Shown here in pieces: positions 35,478-47,285 of a stretch of 64,000 nt of DNA. Both the position numbers and the translations under genes were made by a program. Under the pieces are notes generated by a model. That model was not told the origin of the DNA. It searched no databases and saw only the letters and a program-made list of their open reading frames with translations. This DNA is from Cordilura impudica (lineage: Eukaryota > Arthropoda > Insecta > Diptera > Scathophagidae), in contig OY821519.1 in the NCBI GenBank assembly GCA_963682025.1, forward strand, positions 250,292,358 to 250,356,357, read 5' to 3'. Every line of letters starts with the position of its first letter. Positions within the stretch are counted from its first letter, which is position 1.

Positions 35478-35640
35478 AATATTGTTTGCGGATTGAAATA
35501 TCTGCTGTAGAAACATTAAGGATGTTGAAGAAAGCCTTTGGTGACCAGGCTATGTCAGCGAAAAAAAATTAAAAAGTGTTGAACGCCCCGGACGAGAAGA
35601 AACAACTGATAAACAATGAAATCAAAAGTTTGGTAAATTT
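35478..35640 (+). pseudogene. Mariner transposase N-terminal fragment
   Basis: A frame reads ISAVETLRMLKKAFGDQAMS, then AKKN and a stop. A shifted frame continues SVERPGREETTDKQ. This is the N-terminal HTH region of mariner transposases (LRMLxKAFGDxxMS .. RPGRPxT). It ends abruptly at the ~3.5-kb TTAAGAAAAGGTAC array. The catalytic part at 39240-39960 is on the same strand just beyond the array, so both may be one gene split apart. Confidence 0.75.
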
Positions 35641-38600
35641 AGAAGTAAATTTACTTTTTCAAGCAAAGATACTCTTTAAGAATAGATACTTTTAAAGAAA
35701 ATGTATTTTTTTGAAAAAGTACTTTTTTAAAAAAGGTTAGTTTTCAAGTATGGTCTTTTTTAGGAACAAGGTAATTTTTTAACGATATGTACTTTTTAAG
35801 AAAATGTACTCACTCTTCCAAGAAAAGTTTCTTTTCCAAGAAAAGGTGTTTTTTTAATAAAAGATACTTTTTAAGGTACTTTTTTAAGAAAAGCACTTTT
35901 ATTAAAAAAAGTTAGTTTTTTAAAGAAAAGGTACTTTTTAAGAAAAGTCGCTTATCTAGCGACTATATTTTTCTTACTTGTTTAGTAATTCATACTTTTT
36001 AAGAATATTTAAGAAAACACATTTTTAAGAAAAGCTACTTTTTTTAATAAAATGAACTCTTTTAAGAAATGGTATTTTATTAGACAAGGTACTTATGTAG
36101 AATAGGTACCTTTTTTTTAAGGAAAAGCACTTTATTAAGAAAATACGCTTTTTAAAGAAAATATTAGTTGTAAAGAAATATCCTTTTTCTTATGAAACAG
36201 TACATTTTTAATAATAGGTACTTTTTTAAGAAATATACTTTTTTAATAATAGATACTTTTAGAGAAAATGCATAGTATTTTAGGTACTTTTTTAAGAAAA
36301 GGTGTATTTTAAAACATGGTACTTTTTAAAAATGCTATTTTTTTTTTAAGAAAAGATAATTTTTTATAGAAAAGGTATTTTTTTGAGAAAAGGTGCTATG
36401 TTTATTAAAGAAAAAGTAAATTTTTAAGAAAATGTACTTTTGAGGAAAATTTACCTTTATAAGAAAATTTACTTTTATTAGAAAAATCAAATTTTTTTAA
36501 AGAAAAAGTGCTAATTAAAGAAAATGTCCTTTTGTAAGAAAAGGTACTTCCTTTTTTAAAGAAAAAGGTTTTATCAGGGAAGGAAATTTTTAAAAAAAGG
36601 TTTGTTTTTAAAAAATTTTACCATTTTTAAGAAAAAGTAAATTAAAAAAATTATAGTTTTTTTTACAGAAAAGGTACTTGTTTTACAGAGTGGTACATTT
36701 TTAATAAAAAAGGCTTTTTTGAGAAAAGATACTTTTTAAAGAAAGAGTTTTAAAAAATTTTAATTTTTATGAAGAACAACTTTTTTTTAAAGAAAAAGTG
36801 CTTTGTAGAGAAAATGTACTTTTTTAAGGAAAGGTACTGTTTTTAAAAGAATAAGTGTTTTTTAAGAAAAAGTAAATTTTGAAGAAAATGTTTTTTGTAA
36901 GAAAAGATACTATTTTTATAAGAAAAAGTACCTAGTTAAAAAAAAATACTTGTTAAGAACAGGTTCATTTTTAAGAAAATGTAATTTGCTAGAAAAAGTA
37001 AATTTTTAAGAAAAATTTCTTTTTTAAGAAATGGCACCTTTTTGAAAAAAGTAGATTTTAAAACATGGCGTTTTATGTTAAAGAAACGGTACTATTTTTT
37101 AAAGACAAGTAAATTCTTAAGAATTCGTAAGAGACAAGTAATTCTTTTGAGAAATAGTACTTTTTGAGAGAAAGTACTTTTTAAAGTTCTTGCTTTAAGA
37201 AAATTGACTTTTTTATGAATATGTAATTTTTCAAGAAGGGGTACTTTTTAAAAAAAGATAATTTTTAACGAAAATGTACTTTTTCAAGAAAAAGTACAAA
37301 CTTTTTAAAAGGTATTTTTTTATGAGAATTTACTTTTTCAAGAAAAGTTACTATTCTTAGAAAATAATAATAAAGAAAAGGTGCTTTTATGAAGAAGCAC
37401 TTTTTTTAACAACACGTATATTTTTAATAAAATGAACTTTTTTAGAAAACGTACTTTTTAGAAGAAAAGGTACTTTTTTAAGAAAAGGTACTTTTTAAGA
37501 AAAATTACTTTTCAATAAATTGTACTTTTTTGTAGAAAAGGTACTTTTTATAGAAAAGGTTTTTTTTTTGATATATACTGACTTTTTTAAAATAGGTACT
37601 TCGAAAGCAAATGTACACTTTTAAGGAAAGGTAATTTTATCAGAAAAATAACTTTTTTTTTACGAAAATGTGCTTTTTTACGAAAAAGCATTTTTTCAAG
37701 AAAACGTAATATTATTTTAAAAGTTAGTTTTTTAAGAAAATTAACTTTTTTAGGAAATTTACTTTTTTAAGAGAGTGTAAGTTTTGAGAAAAGGTACTTT
37801 TCCAGAAAAGGTCTTTTTTTGCAGAAAAGGTACTTATTTAAGAAAATTTAGATATTTAGGAAGAGAATAATTTTTAAGAAAATGTGGTTTTTTACGAAAA
37901 TTTACTTTTTCAAGCAAAAGAACTAATTTGTTGAAAATATCCTTTTTTCAGAAAAGTAGTTTTTTAAGAAAAGGCACTTTTTTAAGAAAAGGTAGTTTTT
38001 CAAGTTTTTTAATAAAAGTGCCTTTTACTTATGTTAGAAATGGTAATTTTTTTTTTTAAACTTTTTTTAATAAAATTAAAAAGAACATGTACTTTTTTAA
38101 GAAAAAGTGCTTCTTTTCAATAAAACGTAGTTTTTTAAGAAAATTAAATTTCAAGAGAAGGTAGAAGGTATTTTTGAAGAAAATTAAAGAAAAAATTCTT
38201 TTGAGAAAAGGTACTTTTTTAGCAGCTGATAATGTTTTAATAGAAATAATGATTTTTTTTTTAAATAAACTGTACTGTTTTAAGAAACTATATTTTTTAA
38301 GAAAATTAGCTTTCTTAGGAAAAGATAATTTTTTGCAAAGACGTTCTTTTTAAGAAAAGGTATTTATTTAAGAAAACGTTCTTTTTTTTTTAAAAAGGTA
38401 GTTTTTAAATAAGTTTATTTTTTTACGAAAATATACTTTTTTAAATAAATATGATTTTTTAAAAAAAGGTAATTTAAAAAAAGATATTTTTTTAAATGAG
38501 GGTAATTTTTGAAGAAATTATACTTTTTTTTTAAAGAAAAATTCATTTTCTAAGAAAATTTAAATTCTTAAGAAAAACCACTTTATAAGAAAAGGCACTT

Positions 38601-39110
38601 TTTTTTTTTAGAAAAATTACTTCTGTAAGAAAAGCTACTTTTGTAAGATAAAGAACAGTTGTAAGGAGAGGTACTTTTATAAGAAAAGCGGGGGTTTAAG
38701 AAAACACACTTTTTGAAGAAAAGGCTATTTTTAAGAAAGGTACTATTTTGAGAAAATGTGCTGTTTGAAGAAAATGTACTTTTTTTTTAAGAAAAGATAC
38801 TATTTCAAGGAAATGTACTTTCTTATTAAGAGGTTCTTTTTTAATAAAACGTAAAATTTTAAGAAAATTTAGTTTTTTTAGGATAATGTTCTTTATTAGG
38901 ATAAATTACTGTTTTAAGAAATTGTACCCTGTTTTGAAAAACTGTTTTTAAGAAAATTTAATTTATTTTGAGAAAAGTTTCCATTTTAGAAAGTGTTCTT
39001 TTTCAAGGGAAGTTACTTTGTCAAGGAAAGGTAATTTTTAAGAGAAGGTAATTTTTTTAGGATTATGTTCCTTTTTTTAGAAAATGTCTTTGTTAAAGAA
39101 AAGCTAAATG
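35640..39110 (+). repeat. ~3.5-kb degenerate TTTTTTAAGAAAAGGTACTT array
   Basis: The longest block of this family: well over 100 irregular units of about 16-22 bp, each an A-rich AAGAAAA piece, a GGTAC-like linker and a T run. Divergence is high throughout, with few homogeneous runs. All frames are stopped. It lies between the N-terminal and catalytic pieces of a mariner gene. One Helentron-type 3' end is embedded at 35945-35993. Confidence 0.85.
35945..35993 (+). mobile_element. Orphan Helentron/DINE 3' end inside the array
   Basis: GTCGCTTATCTAGCGAC forms a hairpin (GTCGC/GCGAC) followed by TATATTTTTCTTACTTGTTT, the same layout and same final CTTACTTGTTT as the complete copies. No body sequence remains upstream, where array units resume. 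Confidence 0.65.
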
Positions 39111-39239
39111 TACCTTTTGAAGTAAAAAGTAGGTACAGAGATCTTACTGATGCTAATAACATTTCCAAACACCTTATTGAAAGAAATTTCGGATCTAAAA
39201 AGCATCGAATCTCGATTGGTTCCAAAGAAAGTAAATATA

Positions 39240-39532
39240 TTTGAAATGTATAAATATCTCTGAAACTACAGGTAATGATACTTGGATCTCTGCCTACGAC
39301 CCCGAAGCATGCCACCAATCAAGCGATTATCGTAATAAATGTGAGAAAATACGGAAAAGATCAAATACCTGCAAAAATGAAGGTAACATTAACAGCTATG
39401 TTCGATTATTTTGGTGTGGTGCATTATTAATTCCTTCCAACGTTCCAAATAATTTTTGAGTGTTAAGCATCTCTCTTGAAGCTTAAAGCCACGATAATGC
39501 ACCATCTCACACTGCATTTGTACTTCGAAACC

Positions 39533-39599
<67 letters not shown>

Positions 39600-39960
39600 T
39601 ATTGTTCCATTACTATCACAACAAGAATAAATCTTATAAATTTAGCACAAAATTCAAATCATATCGCTTCACAACCACCCTATTCGCCTAACTTAGCTGC
39701 AAGTGGCTCTTTAATTCACTCAAAGTACCTCTTATGGAACACCGCTTTAAATCGATTGAGGAAATAAAAGCTGAATAGCTGCGTGCTTTGAAGGCATTCC
39801 GGCAATAGATTTTAACAACAGTTGCGAGGATTGGAAAAATACGTTATGGAAAGTTTATTGTAGCGAAGAGGAATTACTTTAAAGGTGACGAAAATGATGT
39901 GGATGAATAACAAATTTTCATTTCTACATTTGAACTAATTAATAAATCACTTGAGTTTTA
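39240..39960 (+). pseudogene. Mariner transposase catalytic-domain pseudogene
   Basis: Frames in order give DTWISAYDPEACHQSSDYRN (first catalytic Asp), then after a gap SHDNAPSHTAFVLRN at 39487-39531 (second Asp). The (TTA)n tract is inserted there. HIASQPPYSPNLAAS follows at about 39660-39705, where the usual SPDLAP third Asp is Asn. The tail carries relics of the EDWKKRW..GDYFEG region (LRGLEKY, then GDENDVDE-like text near 39890). Several frameshifts. Same strand and plausible same gene as the N-terminal piece at 35478-35640. Confidence 0.8.
39536..39600 (+). repeat. (TTA)n microsatellite, ~21 units
   Basis: An uninterrupted TTA/TAT run directly after the second catalytic-Asp segment of the mariner pseudogene. 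It is read as a poly-Tyr stretch in one frame. Confidence 0.95.
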
Positions 39961-39984
39961 AATGGTGCGTGGTAAAGAAGAAGA

Positions 39985-40246
39985 AAGCATATATTTCAAA
40001 AATTCATAACTGCACTGTATTCTTAATCGGACCGGTTTCTGGCATTTCAGCCTTCATCAGCGATTTATTGAACATTGTGATAATTGTTGTTTTAATTGAA
40101 TAGATTGTTTCTATATGAAAATATTTTCTACTTAGGGCAGCCGTGAGGTTTTGAACCATGAACCTTCACATACACTCGTACTTGCACTTTTTGGTCAGCG
40201 CTTTAACGCACTCACCTAAAGTCAGGCCTACGAGCAGTGTGGTTAG
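39985..40246 (-). mobile_element. Probable tRNA-derived SINE relic
   Basis: On the minus strand from about 40246: TAGGTGAGTGCGTTAAAGCG resembles the A box and D-arm of a class II tRNA. GTTCATGGTTCAAAACCTCA resembles a B box with T-arm, followed by CGGCTGCC. The distance between boxes (~65 bp) would suit a tRNA with a long variable arm. Beyond it come AT-rich text and a tail CTGATGAAGGCTGAAATGCC, AGAAACCGGTCCGATTAAG. The acceptor stem does not close, so this is not a functional tRNA gene. A tRNA-headed SINE is the best reading. Confidence 0.45.
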
Positions 40247-41685
40247 ATTCAGTTTTCAGTTTTCGTTTAATTTTTTTCATTGTTAAAAAAAAATCATTGT
40301 CAGAATCTGCTTTTTTATAATGAGAAGAACCTCCAACTTGTACTAATTTTTTTTTTATTTTTTTTTTAGCAATAACTTCATACAAATATTTGTACGTGAT
40401 ATTAATATCAGTTGGTTGTAATGAGATATCATAAAAATTTATTGACCATTTGATGAGTTTACAAACAACTAAGCTAAAACCATAAATTTATGCTTATCAC
40501 ATATTTTTAGAGTTTTGGCCTCCCCCCATATATTTAAGCACCCCTTAATTATATTTTCTTTTTCGTCCTTAAACTTTTCAAATTAAAAGCAATAACCCCA
40601 GAAATGTTTCCTTTTTTTTTGCCACTACAAAAGTATCACAATTTCTATTGATTTTCAAAGAAAAAAATCAAGACTTACTAAATTTTCTTCTGACTACTGA
40701 CTTCAGCTGCTAACTTTAAGGTTACTTTAAGATTGTGATTGTGATTAAATTGATGATGTTTGATGACTTCTAAGGTGATTACAATGGATTTAACAATGGG
40801 TATTCCCCATTTAAACAACCCCCTCCATATATTATAACAGTCTGTGTTACACAGATTGTTTGACCACTTGCTGTTTGAACAATGAAACTTGTGAACTTTC
40901 AATCATGGGACGATGTGCGGTAAACTGTTGAGGGGGAGTGTTAAACATACACAAGACCACATATGGTCTTTGATAGTGAAATGCATTAAACCACCCTGCT
41001 CATTACATGAAATTCGACATCCATCAATACGCCTTAGTTTGAAGAAACTACATAAAAGATTTTTATATTAAAAACAAAAAAAAAAAAGAAAATAAATAAT
41101 GATAGTCATTTCTTAAAGGAAATGTTTTCCAAAGGGATCTTTTCTTTAGTTGAGTCATTGAAACCCCAAAGTGTTGGTAAATACATCTAAAAACTGTTGA
41201 TAAACCCTCATCAGCCACCACTCGAACAAACTAACACACGTGTGGCTGTGATGATGATGAAAATGATGTTCTTTAACACAATTTTTTTGGGGAGGATGTT
41301 TTGAACAAATGTTAATTAAAAATTAAAAATCTCTACAAGTTAAAAATCGTTTATTGGTTGCTTTTATGTCGAACACACCTGCAAAACCGAATCAGGCTGA
41401 TAAATTAAAATATAAAGTAGTGGATCATTATTTCTTTAATATTAAGAAAGAGATATATTCTGACTCCACTCCATATGTAAGAGATTTAATATCATTTCTT
41501 CTTATATCCTAGATTTGAGGGAACTTATCTAACAAGAAAGGTCTGTAACGAAGAACTTATCTCAATCTAAAAATTTCGAAAACGAAAAGATTTTGTTTCG
41601 ATTAACAACGAAGGCCTCATAGGGGGAGGGAGACACGCAGATCACAATAAAACTAAGATTTAATATGGAGGAGCTAAAAATATTG
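40247..41685. other. Apparently single-copy DNA
   Basis: Nothing recognised. It contains GTGATGATGATGAAAATGATG (41248) and homopolymer runs. Short overlapping frames on both strands have no domain. Confidence 0.4.
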
Positions 41686-41689
41686 ACCT

Positions 41690-43384
41690 AAGTATATATG
41701 ATATTTAAGCGTTAATTGAAAGAATAATTGGAAGTAATATAGATGAAAATGAAGTTGAAAATGAAGGGGAAAATGAAGTGGAAAATATTGTGACGGAGAA
41801 TTTTGAAAAAATTAAGTTAGAGAGTTTGAGGTGGAGGAACACGGGTCTACCCGATGGCGGCACTGCTGGGAAAGACGAACTAGTTTGTCAAACAGTTCGA
41901 GATCCAATAAATTATTTCAATGACTACTTTGATGATGAAATTATAAACAAGATTTGCAGTGAAACAAATCTTTATTCCATGCAAACGAAAGGCGTGATGC
42001 TACATTGTTTACCATTTGAGATTAGACGGTTCTTTGGCGTCCTTCTGTATTTGGCCGTAATACCAGTTCCAAATGTGCGGATGGCTTGGTCACCAAACTT
42101 TAGATTAGCTGCTGTTGCAGAGTCTTTAACAAGAATACGCTTTGAGAAAATCAAAGAGGCTTTTCATAATAATAATACTCAACAGCTTCAACATGGATCC
42201 AATAATTACGACAACCTGTGTAAAATTCCTCCATTACTGAGTAAAATGAAGGAGATATTCAACAAAATAGACCAGGAGGAGCATCAAAGCATTGATGAAC
42301 AAATGATCAAATATAAAGGTGAATTGTGACTTTGTAATATGATGAGTTTATTTTGAAAAATTTTTTTCTAAGGGCGCAACAGTCTAGAGTGTTTAAAGTG
42401 TTTACAAGAGCTGGACTATCAGGAATCGTATACGACTTTGCTCTATATAGTAGAAGGAACTTGTCCCTCTCTTGGACTGGGAATTTCATCAGACATTGTA
42501 TTTTACTTGGCTTCCAATGTCCAAAACACAAAAATTATAAATTATTTTTTGATAATTGGTTTGCTTCCATAAGCACGATGTCTACACTAAAACAAAACGG
42601 CATTTTAGCGGCAGCAACAATTAGAAGCAATAGAATAGAAAACTATTGTCTTACCAGTGAAAAAGATCTCATGAAAAAAGGCCATGGATCCTATGATTTT
42701 AAACATGAGACAACATATAATGTAGTTGCCTGCCGCTGGTTTGACAACAAGAGCGTTTAACTCATTTCGAATTATATAGGCGAAAATCCGGTTTCTGAGT
42801 GCAAACGCTGGTGTCGAAAAGAGAAGAAGTACGCAAACATATCTAGACCGGCTATTGTTGAGTGCTATAACAAGCATATGGGAGGCGTAGACCTGGCTGA
42901 TATGTTGTCAGAGCTGTATAAAATCAACCAGAATCGTCAACTGGTGCCTCAACACAGCTATAGTGAATAATTGGTTGCTGTATAGACGACACCTCAAGGG
43001 CCAAGACGGAAATATAAAGTATATGTCATTGTTGGATTTCCAATTGAGTATTACAAACGAGCTCCTACTCGTCTAATATTACACAAATGAATCCACGGAA
43101 AAGAGGTCGTCCATCAGCAATTGCTTTGACAATTCAATCAGCATCTCCAGCATCATCTTCAGAGACAGACGTTTCATCACAATGTGCTACGTCATCATTA
43201 AAGCGATCGTACATTTCTGACCCGCCAAAATCCATGCGTTTCGATCGAAAGGATCACTGGGTAGAATGGGGAGGAAAAGGAAGGTGCAGACTTTGTTAAA
43301 CCGTCATTCCGAAATCCAAATGCTCAATATGTAAGGTACACTTATGTTGCAACCCCCAAAAAAACTGTTTTGTTTCATTTCATT
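41690..43384 (+). pseudogene. piggyBac-like transposase pseudogene
   Basis: An acidic N-terminal stretch (IGSNIDENEVENEGENEVEN) leads into PINYFNDYFDDEIINKICSE and TNLYSM. Next come FFGVLLYLAVIPVPNVRMAW, RFEKIKEAF and EEHQSIDEQMIKYKGEL (first catalytic Asp), with a stop at 42327. Another frame continues AGLSGIVYDFALY, KNYKLFFDNWF (second Asp) and VACRWFDNKSV, with a stop at 42758. In the same frame follow YANISRPAIVECYNKHMGGV and DLADMLSELYKI (third Asp). Then, shifted, NTAIVNNWLLYRRHLKGQDG and LLDFQLSITNELLL. Last, RFDRKDHWVEWGGKGRCRLC, stop, KSKCSICKVHLC, NCFVSFH: the C-terminal cysteine-rich domain. Essentially full length, with at least three frameshifts and three stops. No TTAA-flanked ends were identified. 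Confidence 0.9.
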
Positions 43385-43639
43385 CATTTTCATTTCATAT
43401 ATACATCTTTATTTATTATTATATCTTAACATATTACAGGATTTGTTATGAGATTTTATAAAAATATATTACTAAATATAAGATTTGGAACCAATGGATA
43501 TTAACATTTATTTTAGGGAATACTTATGGTTTGTAAAGGAAAAGTAAGAGTAAAACCTTTTTTGGAATATCAAATATTATTAGAAAATACATACGTATAA
43601 GTTATGATTTTAAAATATTAGAGTCTAACCTTAGCGTAC

Positions 43640-45290
43640 ATTTTTCAATTTGTTAATTTTCCTGGTGAACAAGGATTATAATTGAAGTGGATTCGCTACA
43701 AAACCTCATCAATTGATAAGTGGAACTTTCTACTGTGTCAAAATATCTGTTATTTAATTTGGCAATGTGGTCTATGATTTTATCATAACCTGTTTCGTTA
43801 TGCAGAAGAGATGTTGAGAATCTCCAGTGTTTATTATTAATAATTTTAAGACATTTATTTTGAATTATTTGTATTTTTTTCAAATGGGTACGTGCAGCAT
43901 TATACCATAAAGGGCATCCGTATGATAGAGTTGGTCTTATTATAAATTATAAATTTAAATACTAGATTTTTATTTTTAAAACTAAAATATGAGCGCTTAT
44001 GAATCATAGGCCAGAAAGCACTGATTGTTTTTAAGGATTTTTTGCAAACATTGTCTATATGTTTCCTAAAATTAAGTTTGCTGTCAAGAATTACACCGAG
44101 GTACTTGACATTTTTCTGCATCTCTACTCTATCATTACCAGAGATGAGTTGACGATTGGGTAGACGTTTTGGAGATCTATTAAACGGAAATATGATAGCC
44201 TGTGTTTTGCTGGCATTTATTTTTATCTTCAATTTTGAAAAGAATTTGTTACAGGCCAGAAGTCCTTTTTCCATTTTCTTAAGCAGGGCCTTTGTCAGTT
44301 TGCTAAATGTTATCAATGCTGTATCGTCTGCGTAGTAAACTGTTTTCATATATGATGGCGGCGAAAAATCAGAGGTGTAAATTGAGTAAAGTAAAGGAGA
44401 AAGTACCGAACCATGTGGGAGGCCTGCCGTGAGTGTTTTTGGTGATGAATATGAATCATTAACTGCAACAATAAACGATATACAGTCAAGGAATTCTGCA
44501 ATAAGTTTGCAAAGATATTTCGGGACATTTCCTTGTATAAGTTTAAAGATTAAACCATTATGCCATATGGTGGCGAACGCCTTTTCAATATCTAGGAGGA
44601 CAAGTCCAGTCGAGTGTCTATTATGCTTTTTATTTCGAATTATTTTTTTGATTCTGTGAATTTGATGTACTGAACTGTGTTCTCTTTTAAATCCGACCTG
44701 CTCATTGGATATTAATGCGTGATCTAGTGCGCAATCACTAATTCTGGAATAAATTAGTTTCTCGTATAGCTTGGATATGTTACTGAGGAGACTGATCGGT
44801 CGGTAGCTGTTCGGATCGCTTTTGGCTTTGTTAGGTTTATGTACTGCGATTATCTTAGCTGTTTTAAAATTTTGAGGGAAGTGATTAAGTTGAAGACAAC
44901 TGTTGAAAATAATAACCAGCAACTTTAGAGCTATATGGGGTAATTGTTTTATCAATAAGTTAGATATGCCGTCGAAACCCGGATATTTGGATGCTTTTAG
45001 TCTCGAAACTATATTTAATACTTCGTTTAATGAAGTAAGGATTACGTTTTCAGTATAAGCAAGTACTTTTTTAAAACGGTTGACCTTGTAGTTTATAGAT
45101 TTATCAATAGAGTATTTATAACTGGTTGTGATATTATTGGCCTTAATAAATGTATCTGTAATTGCGCTTTATCGTAGTTTATGATAATTTTGTTATTGCC
45201 GAGTTTTAGAGTAGGGGTGCAATTTTTTGCTTTACCCCGTAGGCACCTACTAATTCCCCAAAATGATTTGTCGCCGGAAATATATTAAAA
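43640..45290 (-). pseudogene. Jockey-like non-LTR retrotransposon ORF2 (reverse transcriptase), 5'-truncated
   Basis: Minus strand, beginning at about 45290 with GDKSFWGISRCLRGK. The frame is open from about 45160: YKYSIDKSINYKVNRFKKVL, then SRLKASKYPGFDGISNLLIK. Standard RT blocks follow: FKTAKIIAVHKPNK, SYRPISLLSNISKLYEKLIY, LLDIEKAF, AGLPHGSVLSPLLYSIYTSD, the catalytic YYADDTAL, and KYLGVILDSKLNFRKHID. A single frameshift near 43935 leads into RPTLSYGCPLWYNAARTHLK and KIQIIQNKCLKIIN, which runs to a stop at 43653. The endonuclease and ORF1 are absent (5' truncation, typical of LINE insertion). 43385-43640 would be 3' UTR; no clear poly(A) tail is seen. A long open RT with few breaks suggests a fairly young copy. 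Confidence 0.9.
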
Positions 45291-45363
45291 TATATTGAAA
45301 ATGAATGAAGATAATATATAAAATCAATATTAACCTGTGTTTTAAAAAGGTACTACCACGGCG

Positions 45364-45402
45364 CACTGTGGCTGAAATTTTGACTTCATTGGCCAAAAGT
45401 CT
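45364..45402 (+). other. RSS-like Transib left end
   Basis: CACTGTG, 23 bases, then CAAAAGTCT. Confidence 0.75.
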
Positions 45403-46059
45403 AATATTTTTTTGTCACCGATTTTAAAAATTTTAACGCCATTTTGTAGCTAATATATCCAGATTAAGGTGGCCAAAAATTAGGTTTTACTATTGCTAAT
45501 TGTGGGTGTGGCATGCTGTCAAACTCAACTGTTGTTTTAATTTCAGAAAAAGGTGATTTTTTTTGTTTTTTTTTTATCAAAAATAAATGGTTACTACTCG
45601 CGAGCTATCATCGATAATGATAGCCGTCTTTTTTATAATGTTGGTAGGATTATAGTCTTTAGTTGTTGTAAGTGGTCACAGCTCTACCGTTTAATATTAG
45701 GGGCGTTATGAAATATTTATGAAACTACTATATTTTTCTCAAATTTCAACTTTAGTGGAATAGAATTGCTAGGGAAAAAGAAACGTATACCACCCGGAGA
45801 AAGGTGAAAGTGTCCTCTTTAACCCTATATATACTTTTGCACCCGTGACGACCCGCGGGTAGAACACTTTTTTCATTTTAATGAAATTACTCTAAAAAAA
45901 TCAAATTACGATAATTTAAACAGCCTTATAAGTACTCGTATACAAAATTGAATACAAAATTAAATTTGTGCTTTAGGTATTTTATAACTTATAATAGTCA
46001 TTATTTGTTCTATTACCATAATATATTTGTAAGTAAGAATGTCAATACACAGAGAATGT

Positions 46060-46740
46060 TATTCATTAGTAACCTGGGAAACAACGAAACCAACAAAGAG
46101 TTAAGAAGTTCAAAAAAGAAACATGTTCAAGATGAATATCGCAAATTTGGATTGATTATAGATCAGCCAAAACAAGGGTCAGGCAATACAAATGATGGCA
46201 ACACCGCAAGAAGATTCTATTCAGATCCAGAAACAGCATCTGAAATAACAGTAGTGGATTTAAACCTTATTTTCAGATTTAAAATAATCCTAGAAGTACT
46301 TGCGTGCAATGAAGAAATTGACTCTAGAAAATTTTGAGATTATGCTAAGGAAACTGCAAAAATATATACAACCATCTACCCATGGAGAAATATGTCTGCA
46401 ATAGTTCACAAAATCCTTTATCATGGAGAAGATGTCATTAAATATCATTTGGTGCCACTTGGAGATCTATCAGAGGAGGCTCAGGAAAAATGGAATAAGG
46501 ATAACAGATTTTATAGAGAGCATAATATTAGAAAAAAATCACGAAATTCCACAAATGAAGATCTTTTTTAATATATTATTGGCAACTTCAGATCCGGTCA
46601 TCTCCAGTATTCGAAACTAATGGATAGTGAAACATCGGGATTTAGATGAAGAAGTCAAAAAACTACTAAAGAACAGAAATAACTCAGGACAAAATATGGA
46701 ATATTTGCAATCAATATTTAAGTCAAATGAATAATAATTA
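46060..46740 (+). pseudogene. Transib transposase, C-terminal half
   Basis: One frame reads RSSKKKHVQDEYRKFGLIID, then QPKQGSGNTNDGNTARRFYS and FRFKIILEVLACNEEIDSRK, with a TGA at 46335. The same frame continues DYAKETAKIYTTIYPWRNMS, AIVHKILYHGEDVIKYHLVP and LGDLSEEAQEKWNKDNRFYR. After a stop at about 46569 the next frame gives LLATSDPVISSIR. GNTNDGNTARRFY and SEEAQE..NK are signature Transib segments; the latter aligns with the RAG1 region holding the third catalytic acid (Glu). The two earlier catalytic Asp regions are absent. It matches 58060-58632 block for block. Confidence 0.9.
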
Positions 46741-47285
46741 GAATTGCCTTTCATTGTTATTTAAGTATGAGAAACATAGTATTAGTAAAGAAAAATAATA
46801 ATAAACGGAACCTACCATTGTTACAAATGCAATTATAATCTATTGCAGTTTTTATTTTTAAAATGGTTTTTAAAATTATCAAATTTAGATAATAGTATTA
46901 ACGTTTTTTTTTAAGTATAAATATTCTTTGGGTGTAAACAAATTTGCAAATTTGACAACAAAAAATTTTTAATTTTTCAGTAATAATAGCAAAATCTCCA
47001 GTTGATTTTACTATTTTTTTTTTTGAGTGTAAAAAATCCCATTATTACAAAAAAGGTTTATAATTGTTATTAAAATCCAAATATTAAAATTTTTAATAAA
47101 TAAAAAAGTAATAAACACATATTTCACTCTAAAAGTTAAAAAAATCAAAAGTTCAACTTTGACCTAGAATTCCTTAAAAAGTCATCAATAAATTTTAATG
47201 TAGTTAGAACTGAGTCAAGCTGAACTTAATATCTAACCATTAAAAAAAAAAATTACTTAAATATTTTTATCGGCTCAAAAGTTAC

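Noticed and set aside
39476..39691. Frame with a long poly-Tyr run
   Set aside because: Created by the (TTA)n microsatellite inside a mariner pseudogene.
40138..40246. Functional tRNA gene
   Set aside because: Box-like motifs are present but the acceptor stem does not pair and the B box is altered; a SINE or pseudogene is more likely.
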